From an uncultured Clostridium sp. (GTDB taxonomy: Bacteria > Bacillota > Clostridia > TANB77 > CAG-508), in assembly GCA_946496115.1 (NCBI GenBank), contig CAMMFK010000011.1, forward strand, positions 1-24,536: a stretch of 24,536 nt of DNA. Direction: 5' to 3'. Position numbers and translations under genes: made by a program. Under the pieces are notes generated by a model, which was given only the letters and a program-made list of their open reading frames with translations, searched no databases and had not been told where the DNA came from. Of the stretch, positions 5,174 through 13,602 are shown piece after piece (positions within the stretch are counted from its first letter, which is position 1; each line of letters opens with the position of its first letter).

Positions 5174-7972
5174 ATGAACTGGTTTAACAAAGACGTAGAA
5201 GAAGTTTCTAAAACCTTAAACACAGACTTAGAAAAAGGATTAAGCGAAGAAGAAGCGAAAAAGAGACAAAAAGAAAATGGCTATAATGAATTGCAAGAAA
5301 AGAAAAAGAAACGCCTATTTGTAAAATTTTTAGAGCAATTTAAAGATTTTATGATAATAATCCTTATAATAGCAGCAATAATTTCTGGCGTTGTAGGACA
5401 AATGCAAGGCGAAGGATTTACAGATTCAATAATCATACTAATAGTTGTTATTCTTAATGCTGTTATAGGGGTAATACAAGAAAATAAGGCAGAAAAGTCA
5501 TTAGAGGCATTAAAGAAAATGAGTAGTTACTCAGCAAAAGTAATGCGTGACGGAAAAGTAACAGTTATACCTTCAAGAGAATTGGTACCTGGAGATATAG
5601 TTGTATTAGATACAGGAGATTATGTTCCGGCAGATATAAGAATTATTGATGCTGTAAATCTTAAAGCACAAGAAGCATCACTTACAGGAGAATCAGTACC
5701 AGTAGAAAAAGATGCAGCTACAATAGAAAATGAAGAAGTATCACTTGGAGATAGAACAAATATGTTATTTTCTTCAAGCCTAGTAACATATGGTAGAGGA
5801 AAAGGTATAGTTGTTGAAACTGGAATGCACACAGAAGTTGGAAATATTGCAGGTATGCTAAATAGCGTAGAAGAAACCGCAACACCACTTCAACAAAAAT
5901 TAAACAAACTAGGCAAAAGTTTAGGAATAATGGCCATTGTAATCTGTATAGTTATATTTATAATAGGATTAGCATATGGCAAAGATGTAATAGATATGTT
6001 TATGACAGCAGTAAGTTTAGCTGTTGCAGCAATACCTGAAGGATTAGCAGCAGTATCAACAATTGTTCTTGCAATAGGCGTTCAAAGAATGGTTAAGAAA
6101 AATGCTATTGTAAAGAAATTACCAGCAGTTGAAACACTTGGAAGTGCATCAGTAATTTGCTCAGATAAAACAGGTACACTTACTCAAAATAAAATGGAAG
6201 TTCAAAAAGTATATGTTAATGGACAATTAATAGATGCAAAAGAACTATATAAAGAAAATAAATATAACTCAGATGAATTAGAAAAAACAATTTTAATTGG
6301 AATGCTATGTAATGATACAAAAATTGCACCAAGCAATCCTAATACAGCCACTTCTGAAAATGAAGCATCTAATTCAGAAAACACAAATAGCTTAAATGTT
6401 ACATTCACAGGAGACCCAACAGAAATTGCTTTAACACAATTAGCTTTTAATTTAAAATACGATGAAAACGAAATAAATAATCATCCAAGAGTAGCAGAAA
6501 TACCATTTGATTCAGATAGAAAATTAATGACAACTGTAAATAAATTTGGAGATAAATATTTAGTTTGTACAAAAGGTGGTCTTGATGAATTATTATCAAT
6601 ATGTAACAGTTATTCTGAAAATGGAGAAATAAAAACAAATTTAAAAGATAGAATACCAGAAATAGAAAAACAAAATGAATCTCTAGCTAAAAATGCTCTT
6701 AGAGTTTTAGCAATGGCATATAAATATATGGACCATGAACCAGTCGGAGATGAAGTTTTAGATTTAGAAAGGGACTTAACATTCGTTGGAATGTGTGGAA
6801 TGATAGACCCACCTAGAGAAGAAGCAAAACATGCTGTTCAAAAATGTAAAGAAGCAGGAATAAAAACTGTAATGATTACAGGTGACCACAAGATTACAGC
6901 AACAGCAATAGCAAGAGGGTTGGGAATATTAGAAAACGAAGATGAGGCGATAACAGGAGCAGAACTTGCAAAAATGTCTGATGAAGAATTAGACAAAAAC
7001 ATTAGAAAATATAGTGTATATGCAAGAGTTGCACCAGAGCATAAAGTTAGAATAGTTAAAGCATGGCAAAAAGCAGGAGAAATCGTTGCAATGACAGGTG
7101 ATGGTGTAAATGATGCACCAGCACTAAAGCAAGCAGATATTGGATGTGCAATGGGAATGGTTGGTACAGATGTTGCAAAAGAAGCCGCAGATGTAATCTT
7201 AACAGATGATAACTTCGCAACAATCGTTTCAGCAGTAGAAGAGGGAAGAAGAATATATGCAAATATTTTAAAAGCTATCGAATTCCTAATTTCAAGTAAC
7301 ATAGGCGAAATTGTTTTATTATTCGTATGTATGCTAATAACACCATTTTTAAGTAGCACATTTGGAATAGACATTAATTTAATTGAACCTTTATTACCAA
7401 TGCATATATTATGGATTAACTTAGTAACTGATTCACTTCCAGCATTAGCACTTGCAGTAGACCCAGCTGAAGATGATATAATGAAGAAAAAGCCAAATAA
7501 AGAAAAAGGCATATTTGATAAATCAAGACTTTGGAGAGTTGCATATCAAGGTGTAATGATAGGTTTAATAACACTTGCAGCATTCATAATAGGATTAGCA
7601 ACACCAGACAGCATACTTCCACAAGTAGAAGGTCTAAGCAACGCAGAAATTAAGGTAGAAATTGGTCAAACAATGGCATTTGTTACACTTGCATTTGCAG
7701 AACTAGTTCATGTATTTAATGTAAGAACACCTAAAAAATCAGTATTCAAGTCACATCCATTTAAGAACAAAATGTTATTATTGGCACTTGGAGTTTCGGC
7801 ATTATTAATGATAGTAATTTTAGCAGTTCCTGGATTAAGAGAAGTATTTAGTATACCAGTACTTCCAGCTCAAGATATATTTGAAATGATATTATTAATA
7901 TTATCGCCAATAGTAATTGTAGAAATAATGAAATTAATCAAATTAAATGGAAATAGAAAGCAAGAAGACTAA
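5174..7972 (+). CDS. P2A-type cation-transporting ATPase (Ca2+/Mn2+ efflux)
   Basis: A 932-residue membrane P-type ATPase of usual full length. The N-terminal cation ATPase domain precedes an actuator loop with TGES (171-174). The phosphorylation motif DKTGT starts at D331, and the hinge TGDGVND spans 641-647. M4 carries PEGL (288-291, E289), M5 SSNIGE (N709, E712) and M6 NLVTD (N749, T752, D753). These match ligands of both calcium sites in SERCA pumps, so transport of Ca2+ is likely, yet the Mn-type riboswitch upstream argues that Mn2+ efflux is the physiological job in excess Mn. The reaction couples ATP hydrolysis to export across the cytoplasmic membrane. The start has GGAAAGTG 7 or so bases upstream. 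It is monocistronic, ending at the terminator at 7991. Confidence 0.95.
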   Translation: MNWFNKDVEEVSKTLNTDLEKGLSEEEAKKRQKENGYNELQEKKKKRLFVKFLEQFKDFMIIILIIAAIISGVVGQMQGEGFTDSIIILIVVILNAVIGVIQENKAEKSLEALKKMSSYSAKVMRDGKVTVIPSRELVPGDIVVLDTGDYVPADIRIIDAVNLKAQEASLTGESVPVEKDAATIENEEVSLGDRTNMLFSSSLVTYGRGKGIVVETGMHTEVGNIAGMLNSVEETATPLQQKLNKLGKSLGIMAIVICIVIFIIGLAYGKDVIDMFMTAVSLAVAAIPEGLAAVSTIVLAIGVQRMVKKNAIVKKLPAVETLGSASVICSDKTGTLTQNKMEVQKVYVNGQLIDAKELYKENKYNSDELEKTILIGMLCNDTKIAPSNPNTATSENEASNSENTNSLNVTFTGDPTEIALTQLAFNLKYDENEINNHPRVAEIPFDSDRKLMTTVNKFGDKYLVCTKGGLDELLSICNSYSENGEIKTNLKDRIPEIEKQNESLAKNALRVLAMAYKYMDHEPVGDEVLDLERDLTFVGMCGMIDPPREEAKHAVQKCKEAGIKTVMITGDHKITATAIARGLGILENEDEAITGAELAKMSDEELDKNIRKYSVYARVAPEHKVRIVKAWQKAGEIVAMTGDGVNDAPALKQADIGCAMGMVGTDVAKEAADVILTDDNFATIVSAVEEGRRIYANILKAIEFLISSNIGEIVLLFVCMLITPFLSSTFGIDINLIEPLLPMHILWINLVTDSLPALALAVDPAEDDIMKKKPNKEKGIFDKSRLWRVAYQGVMIGLITLAAFIIGLATPDSILPQVEGLSNAEIKVEIGQTMAFVTLAFAELVHVFNVRTPKKSVFKSHPFKNKMLLLALGVSALLMIVILAVPGLREVFSIPVLPAQDIFEMILLILSPIVIVEIMKLIKLNGNRKQED

Positions 7973-7990
7973 TTTAATTTTTTAAAATTT

Positions 7991-8021
7991 GGGACGTATC
8001 AATTAAGAACGTCCCTTTTTA
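7991..8021 (+). terminator. Intrinsic terminator of cation ATPase
   Basis: GGGACGT (7991-7997) pairs with ACGTCCC (8009-8015), followed by TTTTT. It lies 18 bases after the ATPase stop. Confidence 0.9.
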
Positions 8022-8135
8022 AAAGAAAAATGTCAAAAAGAAGTATCCTTATTGACAAAATCTATTTGAGCAATTTAATGATTTTCAATTAAGGACCGTT
8101 TTAAATTGAACTATTTGGAAAAATGCAAAAATGAC

Positions 8136-8163
8136 TTGCTTATTTTTAATTTTTAGGTATAAT
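8136..8163 (+). promoter_or_regulatory. Promoter of polysaccharide deacetylase
   Basis: TTGCTT (8136-8141), 16-base spacer, TATAAT (8158-8163), 75 bases upstream of the start. The leader can form a GTGC/GCAC hairpin (about 8170-8191) and an AAGTT/AACTT one after it; no known riboswitch pattern was seen. Confidence 0.65.
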
Positions 8164-8237
8164 ATAAGTGGTGCAAAATATTTTATTCGCACTAAGTTGA
8201 AATAAATTAACTTGGCAAAACTAAAAGGGGCTTTATA

Positions 8238-9122
8238 ATGTATGATTTAATTGTTAGAACTAGAAAATTAAATAAATTAAAAGTTGCACTGGTTATTTTA
8301 GTAGTTGTACTTATTATACTTATTATTTTCACAAGTATTAGATTGGTACAAATGTATAATGTAAGTAAAACTAAATATGCATATGATTTGTGGATTAATG
8401 AAGTAAATGCTCAAATTTCAGCAAGAGAAGAAGCCGAAAAAGCGAGATTTACATCATTAAATGAAGAAGAACTTGAAAGATTTAACAGCATATATAAACA
8501 TCAAGATAACAAAAGAGTATTTTTGACATTTGATGATGGACCTTCTACATCAGTTACACCATACATATTAGATTTACTTAAAGAGCAAAACATAAAAGCA
8601 ACTTTTTTCGTGTTAGGACTTAAAGTAGAAGCAAATCCAGATTTAGTTAAAAGGGAATACGATGAAGGACATTTCATAGCAAATCATGGATATTCTCATA
8701 AATATGGAGACATATATTCTAGTAGCCAAGCGGTGCTTGATGAATATAACCAAGCTAATAATGCAATAAAAAATGCTTTAGGAAATGAAAATTATAATTC
8801 ACTAGTATTTAGATTTCCTGGTGGTTCAAGCGGTGGACCATATCATGATATAAAGCAAGAGGCGAAAGAATTATTAAAGCAAAATGGAATTGCTAGCGTT
8901 GATTGGAATGCACTTACAAATGATGCAGCAGGAGCTAATACGAAGGAAAAAATAATGGATAATTTTTATAGCACTATAAAAAATAAAACTAGCATAGTAA
9001 TATTAATGCATGATGCATCAGATAAAATATTGACATATGAATGTTTACCAGAAATGATACAATATTTCAAAGATAATGGATATGAATTTAAAACTATGTA
9101 TGATGTAATAGGGAGAGGTTGA
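8238..9122 (+). CDS. Membrane-anchored polysaccharide (peptidoglycan GlcNAc) deacetylase
   Basis: A 294-residue carbohydrate esterase family 4 protein. Residues about 14-37 form one membrane anchor, followed by a charged linker and the extracellular NodB domain. TFDDGP (97-102) holds the catalytic base D99 and metal ligand D100. H150 and H154 of the HGYSH motif complete the metal site, RFPGG begins at R192, and LMHDA contains the catalytic H258. Enzymes of this type (PgdA, PdaA, PdaV) remove acetyl groups from peptidoglycan sugars and so raise lysozyme resistance. The start has AAGGGG about 8 bases upstream. It has its own promoter. The SigV/RsiV-like pair 3 kb downstream suggests a shared envelope-defence role, as pgdA or pdaV genes are SigV-linked in other Firmicutes. 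The exact substrate is inferred. Confidence 0.92.
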   Translation: MYDLIVRTRKLNKLKVALVILVVVLIILIIFTSIRLVQMYNVSKTKYAYDLWINEVNAQISAREEAEKARFTSLNEEELERFNSIYKHQDNKRVFLTFDDGPSTSVTPYILDLLKEQNIKATFFVLGLKVEANPDLVKREYDEGHFIANHGYSHKYGDIYSSSQAVLDEYNQANNAIKNALGNENYNSLVFRFPGGSSGGPYHDIKQEAKELLKQNGIASVDWNALTNDAAGANTKEKIMDNFYSTIKNKTSIVILMHDASDKILTYECLPEMIQYFKDNGYEFKTMYDVIGRG

Positions 9123-9192
9123 ATTTTATTTGAAATGTGATATGAATTTAAATGCAGACGAAAAATTGATGATTAAAATTTCGATAAAGTAC

Positions 9193-9221
9193 TTGACAAT
9201 ATGATAAAAAAAGTGTATATT
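9193..9221 (+). promoter_or_regulatory. Promoter of tRNA-Leu
   Basis: TTGACA (9193-9198), 17-base spacer, TATATT (9216-9221): a near-perfect sigma-A promoter, about 65 bases before the tRNA. Confidence 0.8.
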
Positions 9222-9252
9222 AAATATTGTTCACGTTATTGAACAATATTTA
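9221..9252. repeat. Perfect 13-bp inverted repeat at tRNA-Leu transcription start
   Basis: TAAATATTGTTCA (9221-9233) and TGAACAATATTTA (9240-9252) are perfect inverted arms around a 6-base centre. They start at the last base of the -10 box and cover the expected start site. No T-run follows. It could be an operator or a 5' hairpin removed when the tRNA is matured. Confidence 0.7.
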
Positions 9253-9287
9253 GCACTGGTTTTAGAAGCCAATGCGAATATACATAT

Positions 9288-9371
9288 GCGGATGTGGCGG
9301 AATTGGCAGACGCGCTGGTCTTAGGAACCAGTACCAATGGTGTGGGGGTTCAAGTCCCTTCATCCGCACCA
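9288..9371 (+). tRNA. tRNA-Leu, anticodon TAG
   Basis: An 84-nt class II tRNA with encoded CCA. The acceptor stem is GCGGATG with CATCCGC, and the anticodon arm CTGGT-CTTAGGA-ACCAG puts TAG at 34-36, decoding CTA/CTN leucine codons. The long variable arm and the GGTTCAAGTCC T loop are as expected for leucine tRNA. Confidence 0.96.
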
Positions 9372-9378
9372 AACAATA

Positions 9379-9428
9379 AAACCTATGTAAGTATTGAAAT
9401 ATCAATATTTTACATAGGTTTATTTTAT
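9379..9428 (+). terminator. Intrinsic terminator of tRNA-Leu
   Basis: AAACCTATGTAA (9379-9390) pairs with TTACATAGGTTT (9410-9421). An inner stem of TATTGA/TCAATA extends it, and ATTTTATT follows. Confidence 0.85.
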
Positions 9429-9497
9429 TAAAGTAATACAATAGTAATGCAATAGCATTTCGCATGAATTTATAATTTATATAATAACGAAAAACTG

Positions 9498-9526
9498 TTG
9501 ACATATATAAGCAAAGACCGTATAAT
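9498..9526 (+). promoter_or_regulatory. Consensus promoter of dinD copy 1
   Basis: TTGACA (9498-9503), 17-base spacer, TATAAT (9521-9526): both boxes perfect. About 30 bases around it are conserved upstream of dinD copy 2. No Gram-positive LexA box (GAAC-N4-GTTC) is visible, so SOS control is not supported here. Confidence 0.85.
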
Positions 9527-9566
9527 GATATTTAGTTAATTAAATATAAAAACGGAGGTGAAATTA

Positions 9567-10373
9567 TTGAAAGATATTGATAAGAATAATGCATCATTTG
9601 AAAACATAAAACACATTGATGAAAATGGCGTTGAATTTTGGTATGCAAGGGAGTTGCAAAGTGTTTTGGATTATAAAGAATGGAGAAAATTCGACGGTGT
9701 AATTCAAAGAGCGATAAAAGCATGCGAAAACAGTAATATCAATACTTCAGAACATTTTGTCGGCGCCGACAAAACGATAAAAATGCCTAAAGGAGCAGAA
9801 AAAACGATTTTAGACTACAAACTAACTCGTTATGCTTGTTATTTAATAGCACAAAATGGAGATAGTAGAAAAAAAGTAATTGCCTTGGCACAAACATATT
9901 TTGCAGTTCAAACTAGAAAACAAGAAATTAGCGAGAGTGAATACCGTTTGTTAACAGAGGATGAGAAGAGATTTTATCAAAGAGACTTAACAAGAAAAGG
10001 CAATTACTCGCTTAATCAAACTGCGAAAAATGCAGGAGTTAAAAACTTTGACAAATTTCACAATGCAGGCTATAAAGGTTTGTATAATGGTGAGACAGCT
10101 GATGATATTGCAAAAAGAAAAGGATTAAGATATAGAGAAGATATTTTAGATAATATGTGCAGTGAAGAACTTGCAGCCAACTTATTCCGCATTACACAGA
10201 CTGAGTCAAGATTAAAAAGAGATAAAATTGATACGGAGAAGAGAGCTTGTGACACTCATAATAAAATTGGAAAAATAGTCAGAAAAGCTATTAAAGAAGC
10301 AGGTCGGAACTATGCCAGAAGATTTGCCAACGCCAAAGAAAAGTTTAAAGCAACTAGAAAAGGAAAACATTAG
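9567..10373 (+). CDS. dinD: DinD-like protein, full length (copy 1)
   Basis: A 268-residue protein of the DinD (DNA-damage-inducible protein D) family. The N-terminal Bro-N-like part shows the family pattern FWYARELQSVLDYKEWR, AIKACENS, HFVGADK, LTRYACYLIAQNGD-RK and ALAQTYFAVQTRKQE. The C-terminal half includes a second conserved block ending in a basic tail. In E. coli, DinD negatively modulates RecA filament activity. I chose TTG at 9567 rather than the in-frame GTG at 9558, because that GTG overlaps the Shine-Dalgarno CGGAGG (9553-9558), which lies 8 bases from the TTG. Inside the gene, 9755-9774 is a 20-bp perfect GC-centred palindrome. It lies downstream of tRNA-Leu with its own consensus promoter and a hairpin terminator. 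A second, disrupted copy lies at 16600. Confidence 0.88.
   Translation: MKDIDKNNASFENIKHIDENGVEFWYARELQSVLDYKEWRKFDGVIQRAIKACENSNINTSEHFVGADKTIKMPKGAEKTILDYKLTRYACYLIAQNGDSRKKVIALAQTYFAVQTRKQEISESEYRLLTEDEKRFYQRDLTRKGNYSLNQTAKNAGVKNFDKFHNAGYKGLYNGETADDIAKRKGLRYREDILDNMCSEELAANLFRITQTESRLKRDKIDTEKRACDTHNKIGKIVRKAIKEAGRNYARRFANAKEKFKATRKGKH
9755..9774. repeat. 20-bp perfect palindrome inside dinD copy 1
   Basis: The core TGTCGGCGCCGACA is flanked by TTT and AAA. It encodes F-V-G-A-D-K with GC-rich codons unlike the neighbouring AT-rich ones. The same core recurs at 16784-16811 in copy 2. Confidence 0.9.
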
Positions 10374-10406
10374 AAGTTTACAAAAATAGAGATTGGAAGT
10401 GATAGC

Positions 10407-10446
10407 ATGCTCTGTACGGCTAAATAACTGTACAGAGCATTTATTA
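10407..10446 (+). terminator. Probable terminator of dinD copy 1
   Basis: ATGCTCTGTAC (10407-10417) pairs perfectly with GTACAGAGCAT (10430-10440), followed by a weak TTATTAT tail. It sits about 35 bases after the dinD stop. Confidence 0.7.
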
Positions 10447-10571
10447 TGTCAAAATTTAATGTCGAGAGTAGTTAATTTTATTAAAAAAATAAAAATATTT
10501 TAAACTTTTTTACACACAATAATATCTAATAAAGTATAAAGCAAAAACAAAAGTTTAAAGAGGTACAAAAA

Positions 10572-11510
10572 ATGAATAACAAAAAAATCAAAAAAACTAT
10601 TTTTATAATAATATTAGTAATTATCATATCATTAATAATCTTTACCATTTACTCAATTGCAAATAGTAATAAAGAAAAAAATCCAAATTTGGAATTGAAT
10701 CAAAATATAATAAATGAAATAGAAAATTTAACACAAGAAGTAAATGAAACAAATAACACACAAATTAATGAAACAGCAAACGAAATATTAAACAATACTT
10801 CAAACAATACCGTAGAAACAAATGTAATAGAAGACACAAGCCAAGATGAAAGTAATAATCAACCAGCTAAAGAAAACCCACCAGATAGCAATGCAAATCA
10901 AGGAAGCTCAGAAAGTAATAATAGTGATGTTAGTGTAAATACTGGCGAATTTGATAGCACAGTGGCATTTATAGGTGATTCAAGAACACAAGGGTTAATA
11001 ATGTATAATGGCTTAAAATATGTGCAGGATTATTCATATATAGGATTGATGGTTGATACAGCAGTTACTAAAAAATTTGTAAAAACAGATAATGGCAATA
11101 AAATTACATTATTAGAAGATATGAAAAACAAAAATATAAAGAAAGTATATATCATGCTGGGCGTAAATGAACTTGGCTGGTCATATCCGCAAGTGTTCAA
11201 AGTAAAATATGGTGAATTAATAGATGAAATTAGAAAAGTCAAACCAGACTGCCAAATATATTTGCAATCTATAATACCTGTTACTAAGAGTAAAAGCAAT
11301 TCAGATAGCATATATAACAATACCAACATTGCAAAATTCAATGAATATATTAAGCAAGTTGCAAATGAAAAGGGAGTTCATTATTTAAATGTTAAATCTG
11401 TATTAGTGGACAGTGAAGGAAATTTGCCGGAAAATGCAAGCACGGATGGAATACATGTAGGAAAAACATATTGTCAAAAATGGCTTAAATATTTAGAAGA
11501 TAACTCATAG
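10572..11510 (+). CDS. Membrane-anchored SGNH/GDSL hydrolase
   Basis: A 312-residue protein with an N-terminal membrane anchor (about 9-30), a low-complexity Asn/Glu/Thr linker (35-125) and a C-terminal SGNH hydrolase domain outside the cell. Block I is FIGDSRTQG with nucleophile S137. Block III is GVNE (197-200), with the oxyanion Asn followed by E instead of D. Block V is DGIH (D292, H295), completing the Ser-Asp-His triad. Such enzymes are O-acetyl esterases or transferases, as in the OatA C-terminal domain, and often sit beside MBOAT and DHHW genes in Clostridia. Those genes are a few kb downstream here, so a role in cell-wall or surface-glycan O-acetylation is inferred. The start has AAAGAGG about 8 bases upstream. 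Substrate unknown. Confidence 0.88.
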   Translation: MNNKKIKKTIFIIILVIIISLIIFTIYSIANSNKEKNPNLELNQNIINEIENLTQEVNETNNTQINETANEILNNTSNNTVETNVIEDTSQDESNNQPAKENPPDSNANQGSSESNNSDVSVNTGEFDSTVAFIGDSRTQGLIMYNGLKYVQDYSYIGLMVDTAVTKKFVKTDNGNKITLLEDMKNKNIKKVYIMLGVNELGWSYPQVFKVKYGELIDEIRKVKPDCQIYLQSIIPVTKSKSNSDSIYNNTNIAKFNEYIKQVANEKGVHYLNVKSVLVDSEGNLPENASTDGIHVGKTYCQKWLKYLEDNS

Positions 11511-11602
11511 AAGTAAAGATAATAATTAAAAAATGCCATAAAGAGCAAATTAAAATCAAAAAATTACAAATAATATTGTAATAAAATAAATAAAATTAAG
11601 TA

Positions 11603-11630
11603 TTGACTAAAGGAGGAAAGTATATATAAT
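11603..11630 (+). promoter_or_regulatory. Probable promoter of DUF4358-sigV-rsiV operon
   Basis: TTGACT (11603-11608), 16-base spacer, TATAAT (11625-11630). Transcription would start about ten bases before the ATG at 11646. The spacer contains AAAGGAGG, which looks like a ribosome binding site but is too far (29 bases) from the start codon to serve as one. Confidence 0.55.
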
Positions 11631-11645
11631 ATATACGGAATTAAT

Positions 11646-12125
11646 ATGAAAAAATATATAGGAATAATAGTAATCATAGCAATATTTGCAATTTTAATAG
11701 TTTGTACAATAGTGAGAAGAAATCTAAATGATGATATACAAATAAATGTAGATGAATTAGCAGATAGAATAGCAAGTAGTAGTAGTTTTGAAGATGAACT
11801 GGCAAAAATAGATGACGAACTTGCAATTGAATTGTATGGCTTCGAAGCAAATGGGATAGAAGAGATTGTATCATATCAAGGAAGTGGAGCGTCTAGCGAA
11901 GAAATACTTGTATTAAAAGTAAAAGATGTAAACGACATTAATAATGCAAAGGAAAAAATTGAAACAAGACTAAAAGAAAGAGAAGAAGCTTTCGCAAGCT
12001 ATTTGCCAAAAGAAGTAAGCAAAATTCAAAATCATATTTTAGAAGAAAAGGGAAACTATATAATTTTGTGCATATGCAATGATTACAATACAGTAAATAA
12101 AGTAATAAAAGATTTCCTAGGATAG
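11646..12125 (+). CDS. DUF4358 domain-containing membrane-anchored protein
   Basis: A 159-residue protein with an N-terminal hydrophobic segment (about 5-23) that acts as a signal anchor, then an extracellular domain. The pattern FEDELAKID, LYGF, the G-SGASSEEILVLKVKD block, Y-P-E and a final GNYIILCICND segment is that of DUF4358, a Clostridia family of unknown function often found near DHHW and MBOAT genes. No lipobox cysteine is seen at a proper position. The ATG at 11646 has no good Shine-Dalgarno within ten bases. The stop codon is followed by the sigma factor start after 11 bases, so it is the first gene of the sigma operon. Function unknown. Confidence 0.8.
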   Translation: MKKYIGIIVIIAIFAILIVCTIVRRNLNDDIQINVDELADRIASSSSFEDELAKIDDELAIELYGFEANGIEEIVSYQGSGASSEEILVLKVKDVNDINNAKEKIETRLKEREEAFASYLPKEVSKIQNHILEEKGNYIILCICNDYNTVNKVIKDFLG

Positions 12126-12136
12126 GAGCATAATAA

Positions 12137-12634
12137 ATGGCAGCAGTAGCTCAAGAAATACTAATTGAATATATAAAAGAAAATCAAGATAAACTATACA
12201 AAATAGCATATACATACACTAAAGATAAAGATTTGTCATTGGATGTTGTTCAAGAATCAATTACAAAAGCATTAGAACATATAGGCTCATTAAAACACGA
12301 AGAATACGTAAAAACATGGTTTTATAGAATACTTATTAATGAATCAATAAAATCTTCAAGAAAAAATAAAAAGCTAGAAGAATACGAACTGTTAGATAAT
12401 GTAGCAACTGATAAAAAATATGATGAGGAACTGATTGAAAGCATTGACATATACAAAAATATACAAAAGCTAAATGAAAAATTAAAAACAGTTATAATAC
12501 TTAGATTTTTTGAGAATTTAAAAATTGAAGAAATTGCATATATTACAAAAACAAATGTAAGCACTGTAAAATCTAGGCTTTATAAGGGGATGGAAGAATT
12601 AAAAAAGAGTTTAGAAAGGAGTGATTGTATATGA
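12137..12634 (+). CDS. sigV: ECF RNA polymerase sigma factor, SigV-like
   Basis: A 165-residue sigma-70 family factor of the extracytoplasmic-function type. Region 2 covers about 20-75 (KLYKIAYTYTKD through a TWFYRILIN segment), and region 4 covers about 105-160 with a helix-turn-helix at KIEEIAYITKTNVSTVKSRL. It redirects RNA polymerase to envelope-stress promoters. The start has TAGGAG upstream that overlaps the previous stop. Its last four bases (ATGA) are the first of the anti-sigma gene at 12631, which implies translational coupling. The SigV name rests on the RsiV-type partner, whose homologue in B. subtilis is lysozyme-responsive. I did not find a convincing ECF promoter in front of the operon, so auto-regulation is unproven. 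Confidence 0.88.
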   Translation: MAAVAQEILIEYIKENQDKLYKIAYTYTKDKDLSLDVVQESITKALEHIGSLKHEEYVKTWFYRILINESIKSSRKNKKLEEYELLDNVATDKKYDEELIESIDIYKNIQKLNEKLKTVIILRFFENLKIEEIAYITKTNVSTVKSRLYKGMEELKKSLERSDCI

Positions 12635-13566
12635 GTATATTTGAAAAAGCCAAAATGGCATATGATTCAATAGAAGTTCCGCGAGAATTGGAAGATACTG
12701 TTAATAGAACAATTCTAGATAGCAATGTGGTTCAAAAAAGAAATGCAGTTAAGCAAAATAGAGTAATTAAGAGTAATAAAGTATTCAAAAATGCAACTAG
12801 AACTAATAGACCTTTGATAGTTTTTAGAAGTTTTGCTTTGGCGCTTATTGCTACATTTGCCTTATTTGTGGTATTACTCAATACAAATGAAAGTTTTGCA
12901 AAAGCTATGCAAGATATCCCAGCAATAGCAGGAATAGCAAAAGTATTTACGGTTAGAGAATATAAAGAAGAAAATGAGACAGATTTAATAGATGTTAAAG
13001 TTCCCGCTATACAAAATACAGGAAATTCAGATTTGGAAAATAGAATAAATTATGAGATTTCTTCAAAAATAAATGATGTTATTGAAGAAGCAAGAACTAG
13101 AGCAGAGGAATATAAAAATGCTGTACTTGCAACAGGTGGAACAATGGATGACTATATTCCTACAAGAATAAACATTGATTATAAAATAACATATCAAGAC
13201 GATAATTTCATATCTTTTGTAATAACAAAGAGTGAAAGTCAAGCTTCAGCATACCAAGAACAATATTTTTACAACATAGATATTCAAAATGGAAAAGAAT
13301 TAAATTTAAAGGATGTTTTAGGCGCAGATTATAAGCAAATAGTAGATGAAAGCGTTGAAAAGCAAATAAAAGAAAGAATGGAAAATGATGAAAACAGTTC
13401 ATATTTTACAAAAGAAGAAGGCGGATTTTCAGGTATTAAAGATGAATATCAAGACTTTTATATAAACGAAAACAAAAAAGCAGTAATTGTTTTCCAAAAG
13501 TACGAAATTGCACCTGGATATATGGGAATTCAGAACTTTGAAATTCCTAATGAGTTAATCATTTGA
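12631..13566 (+). CDS. rsiV: RsiV-like anti-sigma factor with DUF3298 sensor domain
   Basis: A 311-residue type II membrane protein. The N-terminal 60 residues are the cytoplasmic sigma-binding part, a single membrane helix lies at about 64-84, and the rest is extracellular. The NESFAKAM stretch just after the helix resembles the signal-peptidase site at which RsiV is cut. The C-terminal half ends in a DFYINENKKAVIVF...APGYMG...FEIP block, the hallmark of DUF3298. In B. subtilis and C. difficile this domain binds lysozyme directly, which triggers proteolysis and frees SigV. I took ATG at 12631 (GGAG 9 bases upstream), overlapping the sigma stop; the TTG two codons earlier is less likely. It is clearly co-expressed with the sigma factor. 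Confidence 0.88.
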   Translation: MSIFEKAKMAYDSIEVPRELEDTVNRTILDSNVVQKRNAVKQNRVIKSNKVFKNATRTNRPLIVFRSFALALIATFALFVVLLNTNESFAKAMQDIPAIAGIAKVFTVREYKEENETDLIDVKVPAIQNTGNSDLENRINYEISSKINDVIEEARTRAEEYKNAVLATGGTMDDYIPTRINIDYKITYQDDNFISFVITKSESQASAYQEQYFYNIDIQNGKELNLKDVLGADYKQIVDESVEKQIKERMENDENSSYFTKEEGGFSGIKDEYQDFYINENKKAVIVFQKYEIAPGYMGIQNFEIPNELII

Positions 13567-13602
13567 ATTTAAAATAGTAATTGCTTTTAGATTTTAAAAT
13601 TA

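Noticed and set aside
6838..7512. 224-codon open frame on the minus strand
   Set aside because: Antisense to the well-conserved ATPase, no ribosome site, low-complexity Ser/Ile-rich translation; a shadow frame.
8021..8237. Riboswitch upstream of the deacetylase
   Set aside because: Only short generic hairpins; no conserved pattern of a known class.
9262..9504. Minus-strand open frame of 80 codons
   Set aside because: It runs across the tRNA-Leu gene and its terminator.
9440..9566. LexA/SOS box in front of dinD
   Set aside because: No GAAC-N4-GTTC arrangement is visible near either dinD promoter, despite the family name.
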